A stretch of DNA of 64,000 nucleotides from DATBSK01 sp964501785. GTDB lineage: Bacteria; Actinomycetota; Acidimicrobiia; IMCC26256; PALSA-555. Shown piece by piece: positions 16,187 through 24,814 of the stretch. The notes under the pieces were generated by a model that had not been told where the DNA came from, made no database searches, and saw only the letters and a program-made list of their open reading frames with translations. The DNA lies in the NCBI GenBank assembly GCA_964501785.1, contig CAZCUD010000013.1, positions 1 through 64,000 of the forward strand. The letters are read 5' to 3'. Positions within the stretch are counted from its first letter, which is position 1; every line of letters begins with the position of its first letter. Made by a program: the position numbers and the translations under genes.

Positions 16187-18397
16187 GTGAGCGTCGACCA
16201 GCACGCGGGCTCCGTGGGCTCGCTCACGGGCGCCCTCCTCGACGAGGAGTCGCGTCGAACCACCGAGCGCGCGCAAGGCAACGCGCGTGACGAGGCGATC
16301 CTCCCCGACGAGCTCTTCCCCGGTGTCGGTGGCGGCCCGATGTCGCTCCGACAGGGCCTGGCCGCCGGAGGCGCGTTCACGTTCTTCGTGCTGCTCGTCC
16401 TCAACTCCCTGGACGAGCTCGAGACCGCCGCGCTCACGCTGCTCGCGCCCGACATCCGCGACACCTTCGGCGTCAGCGACGGGACGATCACCTTCGTCGC
16501 CTCCGCGTCGGCGGCCTTCATCGTCCTCGGCGCCTTCCCGATGGGCTGGCTCGCCGACCACTTCCGCCGCGGCCCGATCGTCGGCTTCTCGAGCATCGCC
16601 TGGACGTGCTTCGTGTTCCTCACCGGCCTCGCGACCAACGCCTTCACGTTGTTCTGGACGCGCTTCGGTGTCGGGATCGCGAAGTCGAACACGATGCCGG
16701 TCCACGGCTCACTCATCGCCGACACCTATCCGATACGTGTCCGCGGACGTCTCGCCGCAACCTCGCAGATGTGCGGGCGCGCCGTCGCGGCCATCAGCCC
16801 GATAGTGATCGGTGCGATCGTCGTCGCTGCGGGCGGCGACGAGGGCTGGCGATGGGCGTTCTTCCTGATCGGCATCCCGGTCGCGCTCTTCGCCCTGCTC
16901 GCGTTCCGCCTGCCCGAGCCGGTGCGCGGGCGTTGGGAGAAGCAGGACGTGCTCTCGCAGGTCTTCGACGACGGCGACGCACCGCTGATCTCCCTCGAAG
17001 CCTCGTTCGCACGCCTGCTCCGGATCCGCACCCTGAAGTCGGTCGTCATCGCGTTCAGCGCGATCGGTTTCGTGATCTTCACGATCGCCGTGCAGTCGAG
17101 CCTGTTCTTGGAAGACGAGTACGGGCTGGACGTGCTCGATCGTGCGATCGTGACCTCGGTCGCCGGTCTCGCCGGGGCGATCGTGCTTCCCTTCGTCGGT
17201 TCGCGGTTCGACCGCACCTATCGCAAGGACCCAGCCCGCGCCCTCCGGCTCATCGGATGCGTCCTGGCGCCGGTGGCCGTCCTGATCCCGCTCCAGTTCT
17301 CGATGCCGAACCCCTACCTGTTCGCGGCCTTCGACGTCGTGCGCGTCGCTCTCTCGGCCGCGGCGTTCGGGATGATCACGCCCATCGCGCAGGCGATCGT
17401 GCCCTACCGCCTCCGCGGCATGGGCATGGCGTTGATCACCATCTACGTCTTCTTCGTGGGGGCGGTCGGTGGCTCCCTGTTTGCGGCGATCCTGACCGAT
17501 GCCTTCTCCGTGCGCTTCGCGGTGAGCCTGCTCGCGTTCGTGTCGATCTCGGTCGGCTCCTACATGCTCCTGCGCGGCGCGCGACACATTCGCGGCGACC
17601 TCTCGATGATCGTGGACGAGCTCCGCGAGGAGATGGAGGAGCACGAGCGCCGGACCGCGGCCCCCGAGACGATCCCCGCGCTCCAGGTGCGCAACGTCGA
17701 CTTCAGCTACGGCCAGGTACAGGTGCTGTTCGACCTGTCGTTCGAGGTGCGCCGAGGTGAGACGCTCGCCCTCCTCGGCACCAACGGAGCGGGGAAGTCG
17801 ACCGCGCTGCGGATCGTCGCGGGGCTGGCCACACCCGAGCGGGGTGTCGTGCGGCTCGGCGGGCGGACGATCACCTTCGCGACGCCGGAGCAACGGGGAC
17901 GCCTCGGGATCCAGCTCTTGCCCGGAGGTCATGGCACGTTCCCGGACCTGACCGTGCAGGACAACCTCGTCGTCGGCGCCTACTCCTATCGTCGAGACGA
18001 AGCCGACGTCGCCCGGCGCATCGATCGCGTCATGGGGATGTTCCCTCTCCTCGCGGATCGACGGCACGTGCGTGCCCGCGAGCTCTCGGGTGGCCAGCAG
18101 CAGGTGCTGGCACTCGCGCGCGTCATGCTCCACGACCCCGAGGTCCTGCTCATCGACGAGCTCAGCCTCGGGCTCGCGCCGGCCGTCGTCGAAGACCTCT
18201 TGCACACCATCGACGACCTCCGCTCGGCCGGGCAGACGATGGTCGTCGTCGAGCAGTCGCTCAACGTGGCGCTCGCCATCGCGGACCGCGCGGTCTTCCT
18301 CGAGAAGGGCCGGGTGCGCTTCGAGGGGTCCGCTCGAGAGCTCGCGGAACGTGACGACCTCGCGCGCGCCGTCTTTCTCGGAACGAACCCCCGATGA
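16187..18397 (+). CDS. MFS transporter fused to a LivF-type ABC ATPase
   Basis: This 736-residue protein joins two transport modules. Residues of about 45-470 form a twelve-helix major facilitator domain; GWLADHFRRGPIVG is the characteristic loop 2-3 motif and RVRGRLAAT lies in the middle. Residues of about 500-736 are an ABC ATPase of the branched-chain amino-acid LivF class: Walker A LLGTNGAGKST (about 527), signature LSGGQQQ (about 631), Walker B VLLIDELSLGLAP (about 653). It overlaps the next gene by four bases (ATGA). GTG 16187 follows a G-rich site (GGGGGGA). It is most likely the second ATPase of the Liv-type importer completed by the next gene and the solute-binding protein. Confidence 0.9.
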   Translation: MSVDQHAGSVGSLTGALLDEESRRTTERAQGNARDEAILPDELFPGVGGGPMSLRQGLAAGGAFTFFVLLVLNSLDELETAALTLLAPDIRDTFGVSDGTITFVASASAAFIVLGAFPMGWLADHFRRGPIVGFSSIAWTCFVFLTGLATNAFTLFWTRFGVGIAKSNTMPVHGSLIADTYPIRVRGRLAATSQMCGRAVAAISPIVIGAIVVAAGGDEGWRWAFFLIGIPVALFALLAFRLPEPVRGRWEKQDVLSQVFDDGDAPLISLEASFARLLRIRTLKSVVIAFSAIGFVIFTIAVQSSLFLEDEYGLDVLDRAIVTSVAGLAGAIVLPFVGSRFDRTYRKDPARALRLIGCVLAPVAVLIPLQFSMPNPYLFAAFDVVRVALSAAAFGMITPIAQAIVPYRLRGMGMALITIYVFFVGAVGGSLFAAILTDAFSVRFAVSLLAFVSISVGSYMLLRGARHIRGDLSMIVDELREEMEEHERRTAAPETIPALQVRNVDFSYGQVQVLFDLSFEVRRGETLALLGTNGAGKSTALRIVAGLATPERGVVRLGGRTITFATPEQRGRLGIQLLPGGHGTFPDLTVQDNLVVGAYSYRRDEADVARRIDRVMGMFPLLADRRHVRARELSGGQQQVLALARVMLHDPEVLLIDELSLGLAPAVVEDLLHTIDDLRSAGQTMVVVEQSLNVALAIADRAVFLEKGRVRFEGSARELAERDDLARAVFLGTNPR

Positions 18398-21306
18398 CCG
18401 AGCCGACGGCGGTGTCGCCGATCGTCGCGGCACTCGGCGAGGGTGAGTGGTGGACGTCGCAGATCCTCTACAACGGACTCGTCGAAGGCCTCGCCATCGG
18501 ACTGATCGCGATGGGCATCGTGCTCGTCTACCGATCGACCAGGGTCATCAACTTCGCCGTGGGGAACATGGGGCTACCGGGCTCCGTGCTGCTCCCCATC
18601 CTCGTCTTCAACCTCGCGCTGCCGTTCTGGGTCGCCGTGATCGCATCGCTGCTCGTCGGCGTGCTCTTCGCGGCCGCGGTCGAGCTCACCGTCGTTCGCC
18701 GCCTCTTCGACGCGCCACGCGTCGTGCTCCTCATCGCAACGGTCGGCATCGCCACCCTCGCGCAGGCGATCGTGGCCGCGTACCCCGACATCGACGCGTC
18801 GGGAGCGACCTACCCGGTCGTGAGCGACACCGTCTGGACCGACGCGACGCCCTTCGGGTTGCGGATCGCGGCTTCCGACCTCTCCGTGTTCGTCGTCGTA
18901 CCGCTCGTCGCGTTCGGGCTCGGCTGGCTGCTGAACCGCACGACCTTCGGCAAGACCGTCGCCGCTTCGGCGGGAAACCGCGACCTGTCGCGCCTCTCGG
19001 GGGTCAACCCTCGCCACATCTCGACCGCGGTGTGGGTGATCGCCGGACTCGTGGCGACCCTGTCGATGATCCTCCTCAGCGCGCGTCGAGGCACCCTGAC
19101 GGGTGTCGAGACCCTCGGGCCGCTCACGCTCGGCAAGGCCCTCACGGCCGCGGTCCTCGCCGGCATGCGCTCGTTCCCGCGCGCGATGGTCGCCGGCATC
19201 GGTGTCGGCATCGGCACGTCGATCGTCGGGTTCCGGTTCTTCGAGGAGCCGGGGCTCGCAGACTTCCTCATGTTCCTGGCGGTGCTCGTGGCGATCTGGT
19301 TCCAGAGTCGAACCGAGCGGTCCGACGACGTCGTGTCGTTCGTGCCGAAGGTCCGGCCCGTGCCGGAGAGGCTGCGTCACATCTGGTGGGTCCGGAACCT
19401 CGCGCGCCTGATCCTCGGGGGGATGCTGGGTGCGCTGCTGCTCGTCGTGATGCTGGAGGCAGTCGGCGTGGCCGTGATCCCGCCGTCGCGGTATCTCGTG
19501 TGGTCGGTGATCGCGGCGTTCTCGATCTGCGCAGCTTCGGTGATGGTGATCACCGGTTGGGCCGGCCAGCTCTCGCTGGCCCAGATGGCCTTCGCCGGGA
19601 TCGGCGCGCTCACCGCCGCCGCGCTGCACCGCGGCGCCGAGATCGATCTGGGATCGGGTGCTGCGATCCTCACGTTGCCCGCGATGCCGTTCGTCGTGTC
19701 GATCCTCGTCGCGTCGCTGGTGACCGCCGGCCTCGCGGCCCTCATCGGGATCGGGGCGCTGCGCGTCCGAGGACTGCTCCTCGCGGTGTCGACGTTCATG
19801 TTCGCCCTCGCATGTCAGGCGTTCCTGTTCCGCCAACCCCTCTTCTCCGCAGACTTCGGACCGAGCGTTCCGTTCGAACGAGGAAACCTCTTCGGGCTCG
19901 AGCTCGGAGTGCAACGAACGTGGTTCCTCGTCACGTTGGGCGCGCTCGTGATCGTCGTCGTCGTGCTCGGACACCTCCGTCGGAGCGGACTCGGTCGGCG
20001 GACGATAGCGGTGCGGGACAATCCCGACGCGGCGGCGGCGTATGCGATCAGCGTCGTTCGCACGAAGCTCGCCGCCTTCGCGCTCGCCGGTGGCATCGCA
20101 GGCTTCGGCGGAGCGATGCTCTCGGCTGCCGTCGAGAGCGTGCCCTGGGGACAGCGACTCTTCCTCGTCGGCGACTCGCTGCGGGTCGTCGCGATGGCGG
20201 TGATCGGCGGCCTGAGCTCGGTCATCGGCCCGGTGATCGGTGCGCTCTGGGTGGAGGGTCTCCCGAGCCTCTTCCCCGAGAGCGCGCTGCTGCCGCTGCT
20301 CGCGTCGAGCATCGGCCTGCTCGTGCTGCTCTTGTACTGCCCTGGCGGGCTGGTGCAGCTCGCCTTCCAGGCTCGCGACGCTCTCTTCGAGCGACTCGCC
20401 CGGCGGCTCCCGCCGGCTGCCGTCGGTGCGGTGCCACGAGCGCCCGTGTCGTCGGCGATCGGCGTTCGATCGACGCGCACCGCATCCCTTCCGGACACGG
20501 TGCTGCGCACCGAGGATCTCGTCGTGAGCTTCGGCGGGATCCGCGCCGTCGACCACGTGAGCATCGACGTCGGGCGGGACGAGATCGTGGGCCTGATCGG
20601 CACGAACGGTGCCGGCAAGTCGAGCCTGATGAACGCGATCGGCGGGTTCGTGCGGTCGCAGGGCGAGGTCGAGCTGCTCGGCCGGTCGGTGACCAACGCA
20701 TCGGCGGCCAGGCGGGCTCGGCTCGGGCTCGGGCGGACGTTCCAAGGAGCGACGCTGTTCCCCGAGCTCACGGTCCTCGAGACCGTGCAGGTCGCCCTCG
20801 AGGCGCGTCATCGTTCGGCACTCGAGTCAGTGTTCCCGTTCCTGCCCGCGGCCCGCCGAGCCGAGCGTCGGAGCCGATCCGACGCCGACGAGCTCATCGC
20901 GTTCCTCGGACTCGGCCCGTACGCGGACCACTACGTGTCGGAGCTGTCGACCGGCACCCGGCGGATCGTCGAGCTCGCCGGTCTCCTCGCCATCGACGCG
21001 CCGGTGCTCTGCCTCGACGAGCCCACCGCCGGCCTGGCCCAGCGCGAGGGCGAGGCGTTCGGTCCGCTGCTCACCGAGATCCGCGCCGAGCTCGGAGCGA
21101 GCATGCTGATCATCGAGCACGACATGCCCATCATCATGAGCATGAGCGACCGCGTGTACTGCCTCGATGCAGGTCGCCTCATCGCCCACGGGACACCAGA
21201 TGACGTGCGCAACGATCCACACGTCATCGCGAGCTATCTCGGCACCGACGAGCGCGCGCTCGCGCGAAGCGGCTCGGTACCTCCTGCAGCCCCCGCCCTT
21301 CGCTGA
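18394..21306 (+). CDS. LivH-LivM-LivG fusion: Liv-type ABC importer permeases and ATPase
   Basis: The 970-residue protein fuses three subunits that are normally separate. Residues of about 1-300 are a LivH-like permease (GLAIGLIAMGIVLVYRSTRVINFA). Residues of about 330-640 are a LivM-like permease (VITGWAGQLSLAQMAFAGIGA, then RTIAVRDNPDAAAAYAIS). Residues of about 700-950 are a LivG-like ATPase with Walker A GLIGTNGAGKSS (about 733), signature LSTGTRR (about 849) and Walker B PVLCLDEPTAGL (about 869). Together with the preceding LivF domain and the solute-binding protein this gives a full importer on only three polypeptides. Relatives are often annotated for amino acids, but family members in actinomycetes also import aromatic or steroid-like acids. 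Confidence 0.92.
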   Translation: MTEPTAVSPIVAALGEGEWWTSQILYNGLVEGLAIGLIAMGIVLVYRSTRVINFAVGNMGLPGSVLLPILVFNLALPFWVAVIASLLVGVLFAAAVELTVVRRLFDAPRVVLLIATVGIATLAQAIVAAYPDIDASGATYPVVSDTVWTDATPFGLRIAASDLSVFVVVPLVAFGLGWLLNRTTFGKTVAASAGNRDLSRLSGVNPRHISTAVWVIAGLVATLSMILLSARRGTLTGVETLGPLTLGKALTAAVLAGMRSFPRAMVAGIGVGIGTSIVGFRFFEEPGLADFLMFLAVLVAIWFQSRTERSDDVVSFVPKVRPVPERLRHIWWVRNLARLILGGMLGALLLVVMLEAVGVAVIPPSRYLVWSVIAAFSICAASVMVITGWAGQLSLAQMAFAGIGALTAAALHRGAEIDLGSGAAILTLPAMPFVVSILVASLVTAGLAALIGIGALRVRGLLLAVSTFMFALACQAFLFRQPLFSADFGPSVPFERGNLFGLELGVQRTWFLVTLGALVIVVVVLGHLRRSGLGRRTIAVRDNPDAAAAYAISVVRTKLAAFALAGGIAGFGGAMLSAAVESVPWGQRLFLVGDSLRVVAMAVIGGLSSVIGPVIGALWVEGLPSLFPESALLPLLASSIGLLVLLLYCPGGLVQLAFQARDALFERLARRLPPAAVGAVPRAPVSSAIGVRSTRTASLPDTVLRTEDLVVSFGGIRAVDHVSIDVGRDEIVGLIGTNGAGKSSLMNAIGGFVRSQGEVELLGRSVTNASAARRARLGLGRTFQGATLFPELTVLETVQVALEARHRSALESVFPFLPAARRAERRSRSDADELIAFLGLGPYADHYVSELSTGTRRIVELAGLLAIDAPVLCLDEPTAGLAQREGEAFGPLLTEIRAELGASMLIIEHDMPIIMSMSDRVYCLDAGRLIAHGTPDDVRNDPHVIASYLGTDERALARSGSVPPAAPALR

Positions 21307-21330
21307 GCCTCCAACCCCGAGGTCGGGCGC

Positions 21331-21360
21331 ACCGCCGCGTGATGGGCACCGAGCGGCGGT
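21331..21360. terminator. Hairpin between convergent genes
   Basis: ACCGCCGC (21331-21338) pairs with GCGGCGGT (21353-21360) over a 14-base loop, just after the transporter operon and before the stop of the convergent regulator gene. Confidence 0.5.
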
Positions 21361-21948
21361 TCAGGCTGCGCCGCCGTGGTGGGCGTGCGCACGGTGCCCT
21401 TCGCGATCGAAGAGCATGATCACCTCCGCCGGGCCGCCGACGGCGCCGAGGGCGTGCGGGGTCATCGTGGCGAAGTCGGCCGCCTCGCCGGTCTCGACGA
21501 TGACCTCGCGCTCGCCGAGCTCGAGGCGCACGCGACCCTCGAGCACGAAGAACCAGTCGTGGCCGGGATGGACCCGCTGCTCCATGGGCTCGTCGCGCGG
21601 CTCGAGGCGCACCTTCATCGCGATCGTGTCCGCGGTCGGCCGGCTCAGCATCCAGGTGGTGCGATCGCCCGAGGAGCTGGGACTCGGGCGGATGACGACG
21701 TCGACGTCACCGTCGGCGCCGAGCAGCACGTCGAGGTCGACGTGGAGCGCACTCGCGAGCGGCACGAGGACGTCGAGGCTGATCGTCCGCTTGCCGGTCT
21801 CGACCCGACTGATCGTCGAGGGGTTGAGGTTCGTGCGGGCCGCGAGGTCGTCGAGCGACAGGCCCAGCGACGTTCGCAGGGCCCGCAGCCGATCGCGCAC
21901 CACCTGTTCGATCCCCTCGGCCACGGCTCCGCTCTCTCGTCCGGGCAC
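21361..21948 (-). CDS. XRE-family regulator with C-terminal cupin
   Basis: The 195-residue protein has an N-terminal helix-turn-helix (RLRALRTSLGLSLDDLAARTNLNPSTISRVETGKR) and a C-terminal cupin with HPGHDWFFVLEGRVRLELGEREV. This is a standard one-component sensor layout. I chose GTG 21948 (VPGRESG); GTG 21924 is an alternative. The divergent neighbour is the reductase-methyltransferase fusion, and a palindrome sits right at the start of this gene. I infer autorepression and control of that neighbour. Confidence 0.85.
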   Translation of the reverse strand: MPGRESGAVAEGIEQVVRDRLRALRTSLGLSLDDLAARTNLNPSTISRVETGKRTISLDVLVPLASALHVDLDVLLGADGDVDVVIRPSPSSSGDRTTWMLSRPTADTIAMKVRLEPRDEPMEQRVHPGHDWFFVLEGRVRLELGEREVIVETGEAADFATMTPHALGAVGGPAEVIMLFDREGHRAHAHHGGAA

Positions 21949-21949
21949 T

Positions 21950-22006
21950 CTTGCTAATTCAGCAAGCCATAGTGCGAGTCTAGCAACATGTCGATAGGGT
22001 TCGACC
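21950..22006. promoter_or_regulatory. Divergent promoter region with palindrome and leaderless -10 box
   Basis: CTTGCT-N5-AGCAAG (21950-21966) is a 17-bp inverted repeat immediately upstream of the XRE-cupin gene. A further partial half-site (TAGCAA, 21981-21986) follows. TAGGGT (21995-22000) ends six bases before the GTG of the fusion gene, giving a leaderless start. The repeat is the likely operator of the XRE-cupin regulator. Confidence 0.6.
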
Positions 22007-23599
22007 GTGCCCGAGCATGACCACTCCCCCCGCACGATCGAGCGCCACTGCGACGTCCTGGTCGTCGGCGGCTCGGCGGCCGGCCTGGCCGCGGCGCTCC
22101 AGCTGGGCCGGCAGCGCCGCTCGGTGATCGTCGTCGACTCGGGCGAGCCTCGGAACGCACCCGCCACGCACATGCACGGCTTCCTCGGACGCGACGGCTC
22201 TCCGCCCACGGACCTGATCGTCCGGGGGCGCGAGGACGTCCGCGCCTACGGCGGCGAGGTGCTGGCCGGCCGCGTCGAGAACGTGACCCGAACCGACGCC
22301 GGGAGCTTTCGCGCCGAGCTCGTCGGAGGCAACGCGGTCGTCGCCCGACGCGTCCTCGCGGCGACCGGACTCGTCGACGAGCTCCCAGACATCGAGGGCC
22401 TCGCCGAGCACTGGGGCGAAGACGTCGTCCACTGCCCGTTCTGCCACGGCTACGAGGTGCGCGACCGCAGGATCGTCCAGATCGTGACGCACCCGATGGG
22501 TCTCCATCCGAGCGTCCTGTGGGCGCAGCTCACCGACCAGCTCACCATCGTGCTCGTCGACGGCGTCGACGCGGACGGCACCGAGCTGGACGGGCTGCGC
22601 GCCCGAGGCGTCGCGGTCGTGCGCGGCACCGTCGAGCGGATCACCACCGGAGCCGACGGACGGGTCGCGACCGTCGAGCTCGTCGACCATGCACCGCTCG
22701 AGGCCGATGCGGTCGCGGTCGGCCCACGCTTTCGCGTTCGAGCCGAGCCGTTCGCGGCCCTTGGTCTGCGACCGACCTCCCACGCGTCGGGCCTCGGCGA
22801 TCACCTGGAGACGGACGACACCGGGCAGACCTCCGTGATCGGCGTCTACGCGGCGGGCAACGTCACCGATCCGAGCCAGCAGGTGCTCCAGGCCGCAGCC
22901 GACGGCGCGCGCACCGGAGCGATGATCAGCTTCGACCTCGCACGCGACGACACCCGAGCCGCGATGCGGCCGTCGGCGAACGAGGCCGACTGGGACCGGC
23001 GGTACGCGTCGGACCGGATGTGGAGCGGCAACCCGAACGGCACGCTGGTCCAGGAGGTCAGCGGCCTCACCCCCGGATGGGCGCTGGACGTCGGCGCCGG
23101 GGAAGGCGCCGACGCGATCTGGTTGGCCGAGCAGGGATGGCAGGTCACGGCCGCCGACATCTCCTCACGCGCGCTCGAGCGCATGGCGGCCGAGGCCGGC
23201 CGTCGTGGCCTGGAGGTCGAGAGCCGTCGCGTCGATGCCAACGCACAGCACGCATTCGAGCCGGCGGCCTTCGACCTCGTCACCGCGATGTACGCCTCGA
23301 TCCCCCGTTCGGCCGACGGGCGCGGCGTGCACAACCTGCTCGACGCCGTCGCACCCGGCGGCACGCTGCTCGTCGTCAGTCACGACCTCGCACCCATGCG
23401 CACCGCCGTCGACACGACCACTCGGAGCCAGGCCTTCGATCCCGACGCGTACGTGCGCGTGGAGGACGTCGTCGCGGCCATCGCCGACGCGCCGGGTTGG
23501 GACATAGAGGTCGACGAGCTGCGGCCCCGACCGCCGGGCGCCGCGTCGGCGTCGCAGCACGTCGACGACGTCGTGCTTCGGGCACGACGCGCTCCGTGA
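22007..23599 (+). CDS. Thioredoxin reductase-like / SAM-dependent methyltransferase fusion
   Basis: The 530-residue protein has two parts. Residues 1 to about 305 are a thioredoxin-reductase-like FAD/NADPH enzyme (VLVVGGSAAGLAAALQLG; redox-active Cys143-P-F-Cys146; late GVYAAGNVTDPSQQ for FAD). Residues of about 325-530 are a class I methyltransferase (WALDVGAGEGADAIWLAEQGW, then DLVTAMYASIP). In the second Rossmann region the usual NADPH motif is hard to see. The pairing with an XRE-cupin regulator suggests a response to a toxic or redox-active substrate (for instance a metalloid) that is reduced and then methylated. That substrate is inference. Confidence 0.87.
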   Translation: MPEHDHSPRTIERHCDVLVVGGSAAGLAAALQLGRQRRSVIVVDSGEPRNAPATHMHGFLGRDGSPPTDLIVRGREDVRAYGGEVLAGRVENVTRTDAGSFRAELVGGNAVVARRVLAATGLVDELPDIEGLAEHWGEDVVHCPFCHGYEVRDRRIVQIVTHPMGLHPSVLWAQLTDQLTIVLVDGVDADGTELDGLRARGVAVVRGTVERITTGADGRVATVELVDHAPLEADAVAVGPRFRVRAEPFAALGLRPTSHASGLGDHLETDDTGQTSVIGVYAAGNVTDPSQQVLQAAADGARTGAMISFDLARDDTRAAMRPSANEADWDRRYASDRMWSGNPNGTLVQEVSGLTPGWALDVGAGEGADAIWLAEQGWQVTAADISSRALERMAAEAGRRGLEVESRRVDANAQHAFEPAAFDLVTAMYASIPRSADGRGVHNLLDAVAPGGTLLVVSHDLAPMRTAVDTTTRSQAFDPDAYVRVEDVVAAIADAPGWDIEVDELRPRPPGAASASQHVDDVVLRARRAP

Positions 23600-23633
23600 G
23601 GCACCAAAGGCCGAACGTTCGCTGATCAGCCCC

Positions 23634-23673
23634 AAGGACCGCGCTGGTCCTTCCTGCGGAAACCGCGTTCCGC
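23634..23673. terminator. Tandem hairpins between convergent genes
   Basis: AAGGACC-N5-GGTCCTT (23634-23652) and GCGGAA-N6-TTCCGC (23656-23673) stand side by side between the fusion gene and the convergent cupin gene. They probably terminate transcription from both sides. Confidence 0.6.
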
Positions 23674-23685
23674 GAGCGCGAGCGG

Positions 23686-24078
23686 TCAGCCCGCGGCGAC
23701 CTTCCCCGCGATGTGGTTGATCACCTGGCCGTGCGCGTCCTGCGGGCTGAAGAGGATCAGCTCCGCGTCCTCGTCGACGCGAACGCTGTGACCGGCGGGC
23801 CAGTGGAACACATCGCCCGTCCGGCAGCGCTCGGTCGTGCCGTCGGCGTAGGTCACGACCAGGTCGCCTTCGATGACGAAGCCCCAATGCACCGACTGGC
23901 AGAGGTCGTGCTCCAGTCCCTCGAGCAGGGGAGCCAGGTCGGTGCCCTTGGCCATCGAGAAGTACTCGGCTCCGATCGTCCCGAGGCCGTCGCCGGCCTC
24001 GCCGAACCCCGGGAGCTGGCGAGCCACCGCACCGGGGGTGTCGATCCTGGTCGGGATGTCGTCCTTTGCTACGTGCAT
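23686..24078 (-). CDS. Cupin-domain protein
   Basis: This 130-residue single-domain cupin has strands around HWGFVIEGDLVVTYADG and GDVFHWPAGHSVRVDEDAEL, which carry the two conserved cupin motifs with potential metal-binding His/Glu. No enzymatic role can be assigned. ATG 24078 has GAGAGGA nine bases upstream. It lies 59 bp beyond the DinB-like gene's stop in the same direction and may be transcribed alone. Confidence 0.75.
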   Translation of the reverse strand: MHVAKDDIPTRIDTPGAVARQLPGFGEAGDGLGTIGAEYFSMAKGTDLAPLLEGLEHDLCQSVHWGFVIEGDLVVTYADGTTERCRTGDVFHWPAGHSVRVDEDAELILFSPQDAHGQVINHIAGKVAAG

Positions 24079-24137
24079 CGTCTCGATTCCTCTCGTGTGT
24101 GCTTCGGGTCGCTTCGATGAGGTCGTCGCGGGTTGCC

Positions 24138-24695
24138 CTAGAGCCGTCGGCCGCTGAAGGCCACCAGCCGTTCGAGCCGACTGGCGTCGTCGGGGGGCGT
24201 GATCTCGGCCGCGAACGTGTCCCCGTCGCGCATCTCGGCCGTCAGGGCTCTGCGCGCGAACGCGTCGACCGCGGCGACGACGGACTGATCCGGGGCGTAC
24301 TGCTGGCCCGTGGCGGTCGCCAGATCCCAGCCGTGGATGAGGCCGTCGAAGGCCACGAACGCCGCGAAGGTCTCTCCGGGCACCTGACCGAACGGCGCGG
24401 TGACGATGCGCTCGGCCACCCCAGGGGATCCGGCCGCATCTCGCAGCGCGCTCATCGCCGACTCGAGCTCCTCGACCGGCACGCGACCGTCCACCTCGGG
24501 GGCCCTGATGGCCGGCGGCGTCTCGCCTCGGAACGCGTAGGCGAAGGAGCTGCCCCCCACGATCATGTGGTCGAGGACGTCGTGGACGCTGAAGGCGGCG
24601 CAGGGGGTGGGGTCATCGAGCTGATCAGGTTCGATGCCCCGGGCCACGTCCAGGACCGCCGGCAGGATCTGGTCGAGCTGGTCGAGTGGCCGCAT
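24138..24695 (-). CDS. TIGR03086-type DinB-superfamily protein, putative mycothiol-dependent
   Basis: The 185-residue protein shows DPTPCAAFSVHDVLDHMIVG (first metal-binding His) and FDGLIHGWDLATATGQQ, the highly conserved HGWDLA motif of the TIGR03086 group within the maleylpyruvate-isomerase/DinB superfamily. The late block ASRLERLVAFSGRRL is the usual family end. ATG 24695 is preceded by AAAGGGG at good spacing; the longer frame to 24776 has a non-conserved leader. It is divergent from the TPR regulator gene across a region with a perfect palindrome at 24750-24766. Confidence 0.85.
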   Translation of the reverse strand: MRPLDQLDQILPAVLDVARGIEPDQLDDPTPCAAFSVHDVLDHMIVGGSSFAYAFRGETPPAIRAPEVDGRVPVEELESAMSALRDAAGSPGVAERIVTAPFGQVPGETFAAFVAFDGLIHGWDLATATGQQYAPDQSVVAAVDAFARRALTAEMRDGDTFAAEITPPDDASRLERLVAFSGRRL

Positions 24696-24749
24696 GCGGA
24701 CCCCTTTCGGTCGGTCGCTCGTGGTCGGGCTTGCCGTCACGTCCAAGGC

Positions 24750-24775
24750 GCGACAATCGCTGTCGCGACGCGACA
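24750..24775. promoter_or_regulatory. Inverted repeat in a divergent promoter region
   Basis: GCGACA-N5-TGTCGC (24750-24766) is followed four bases later by a third GCGACA half-site (24770-24775). The cluster sits between the divergent DinB-like gene and the TPR-protein gene, a good position for an operator. The cognate regulator is unknown; the TPR protein itself is one candidate. Confidence 0.4.
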
Positions 24776-24814
24776 AGCCCGCGTCACGTGATGCCGGTCA
24801 CCCAACGGAGACGC

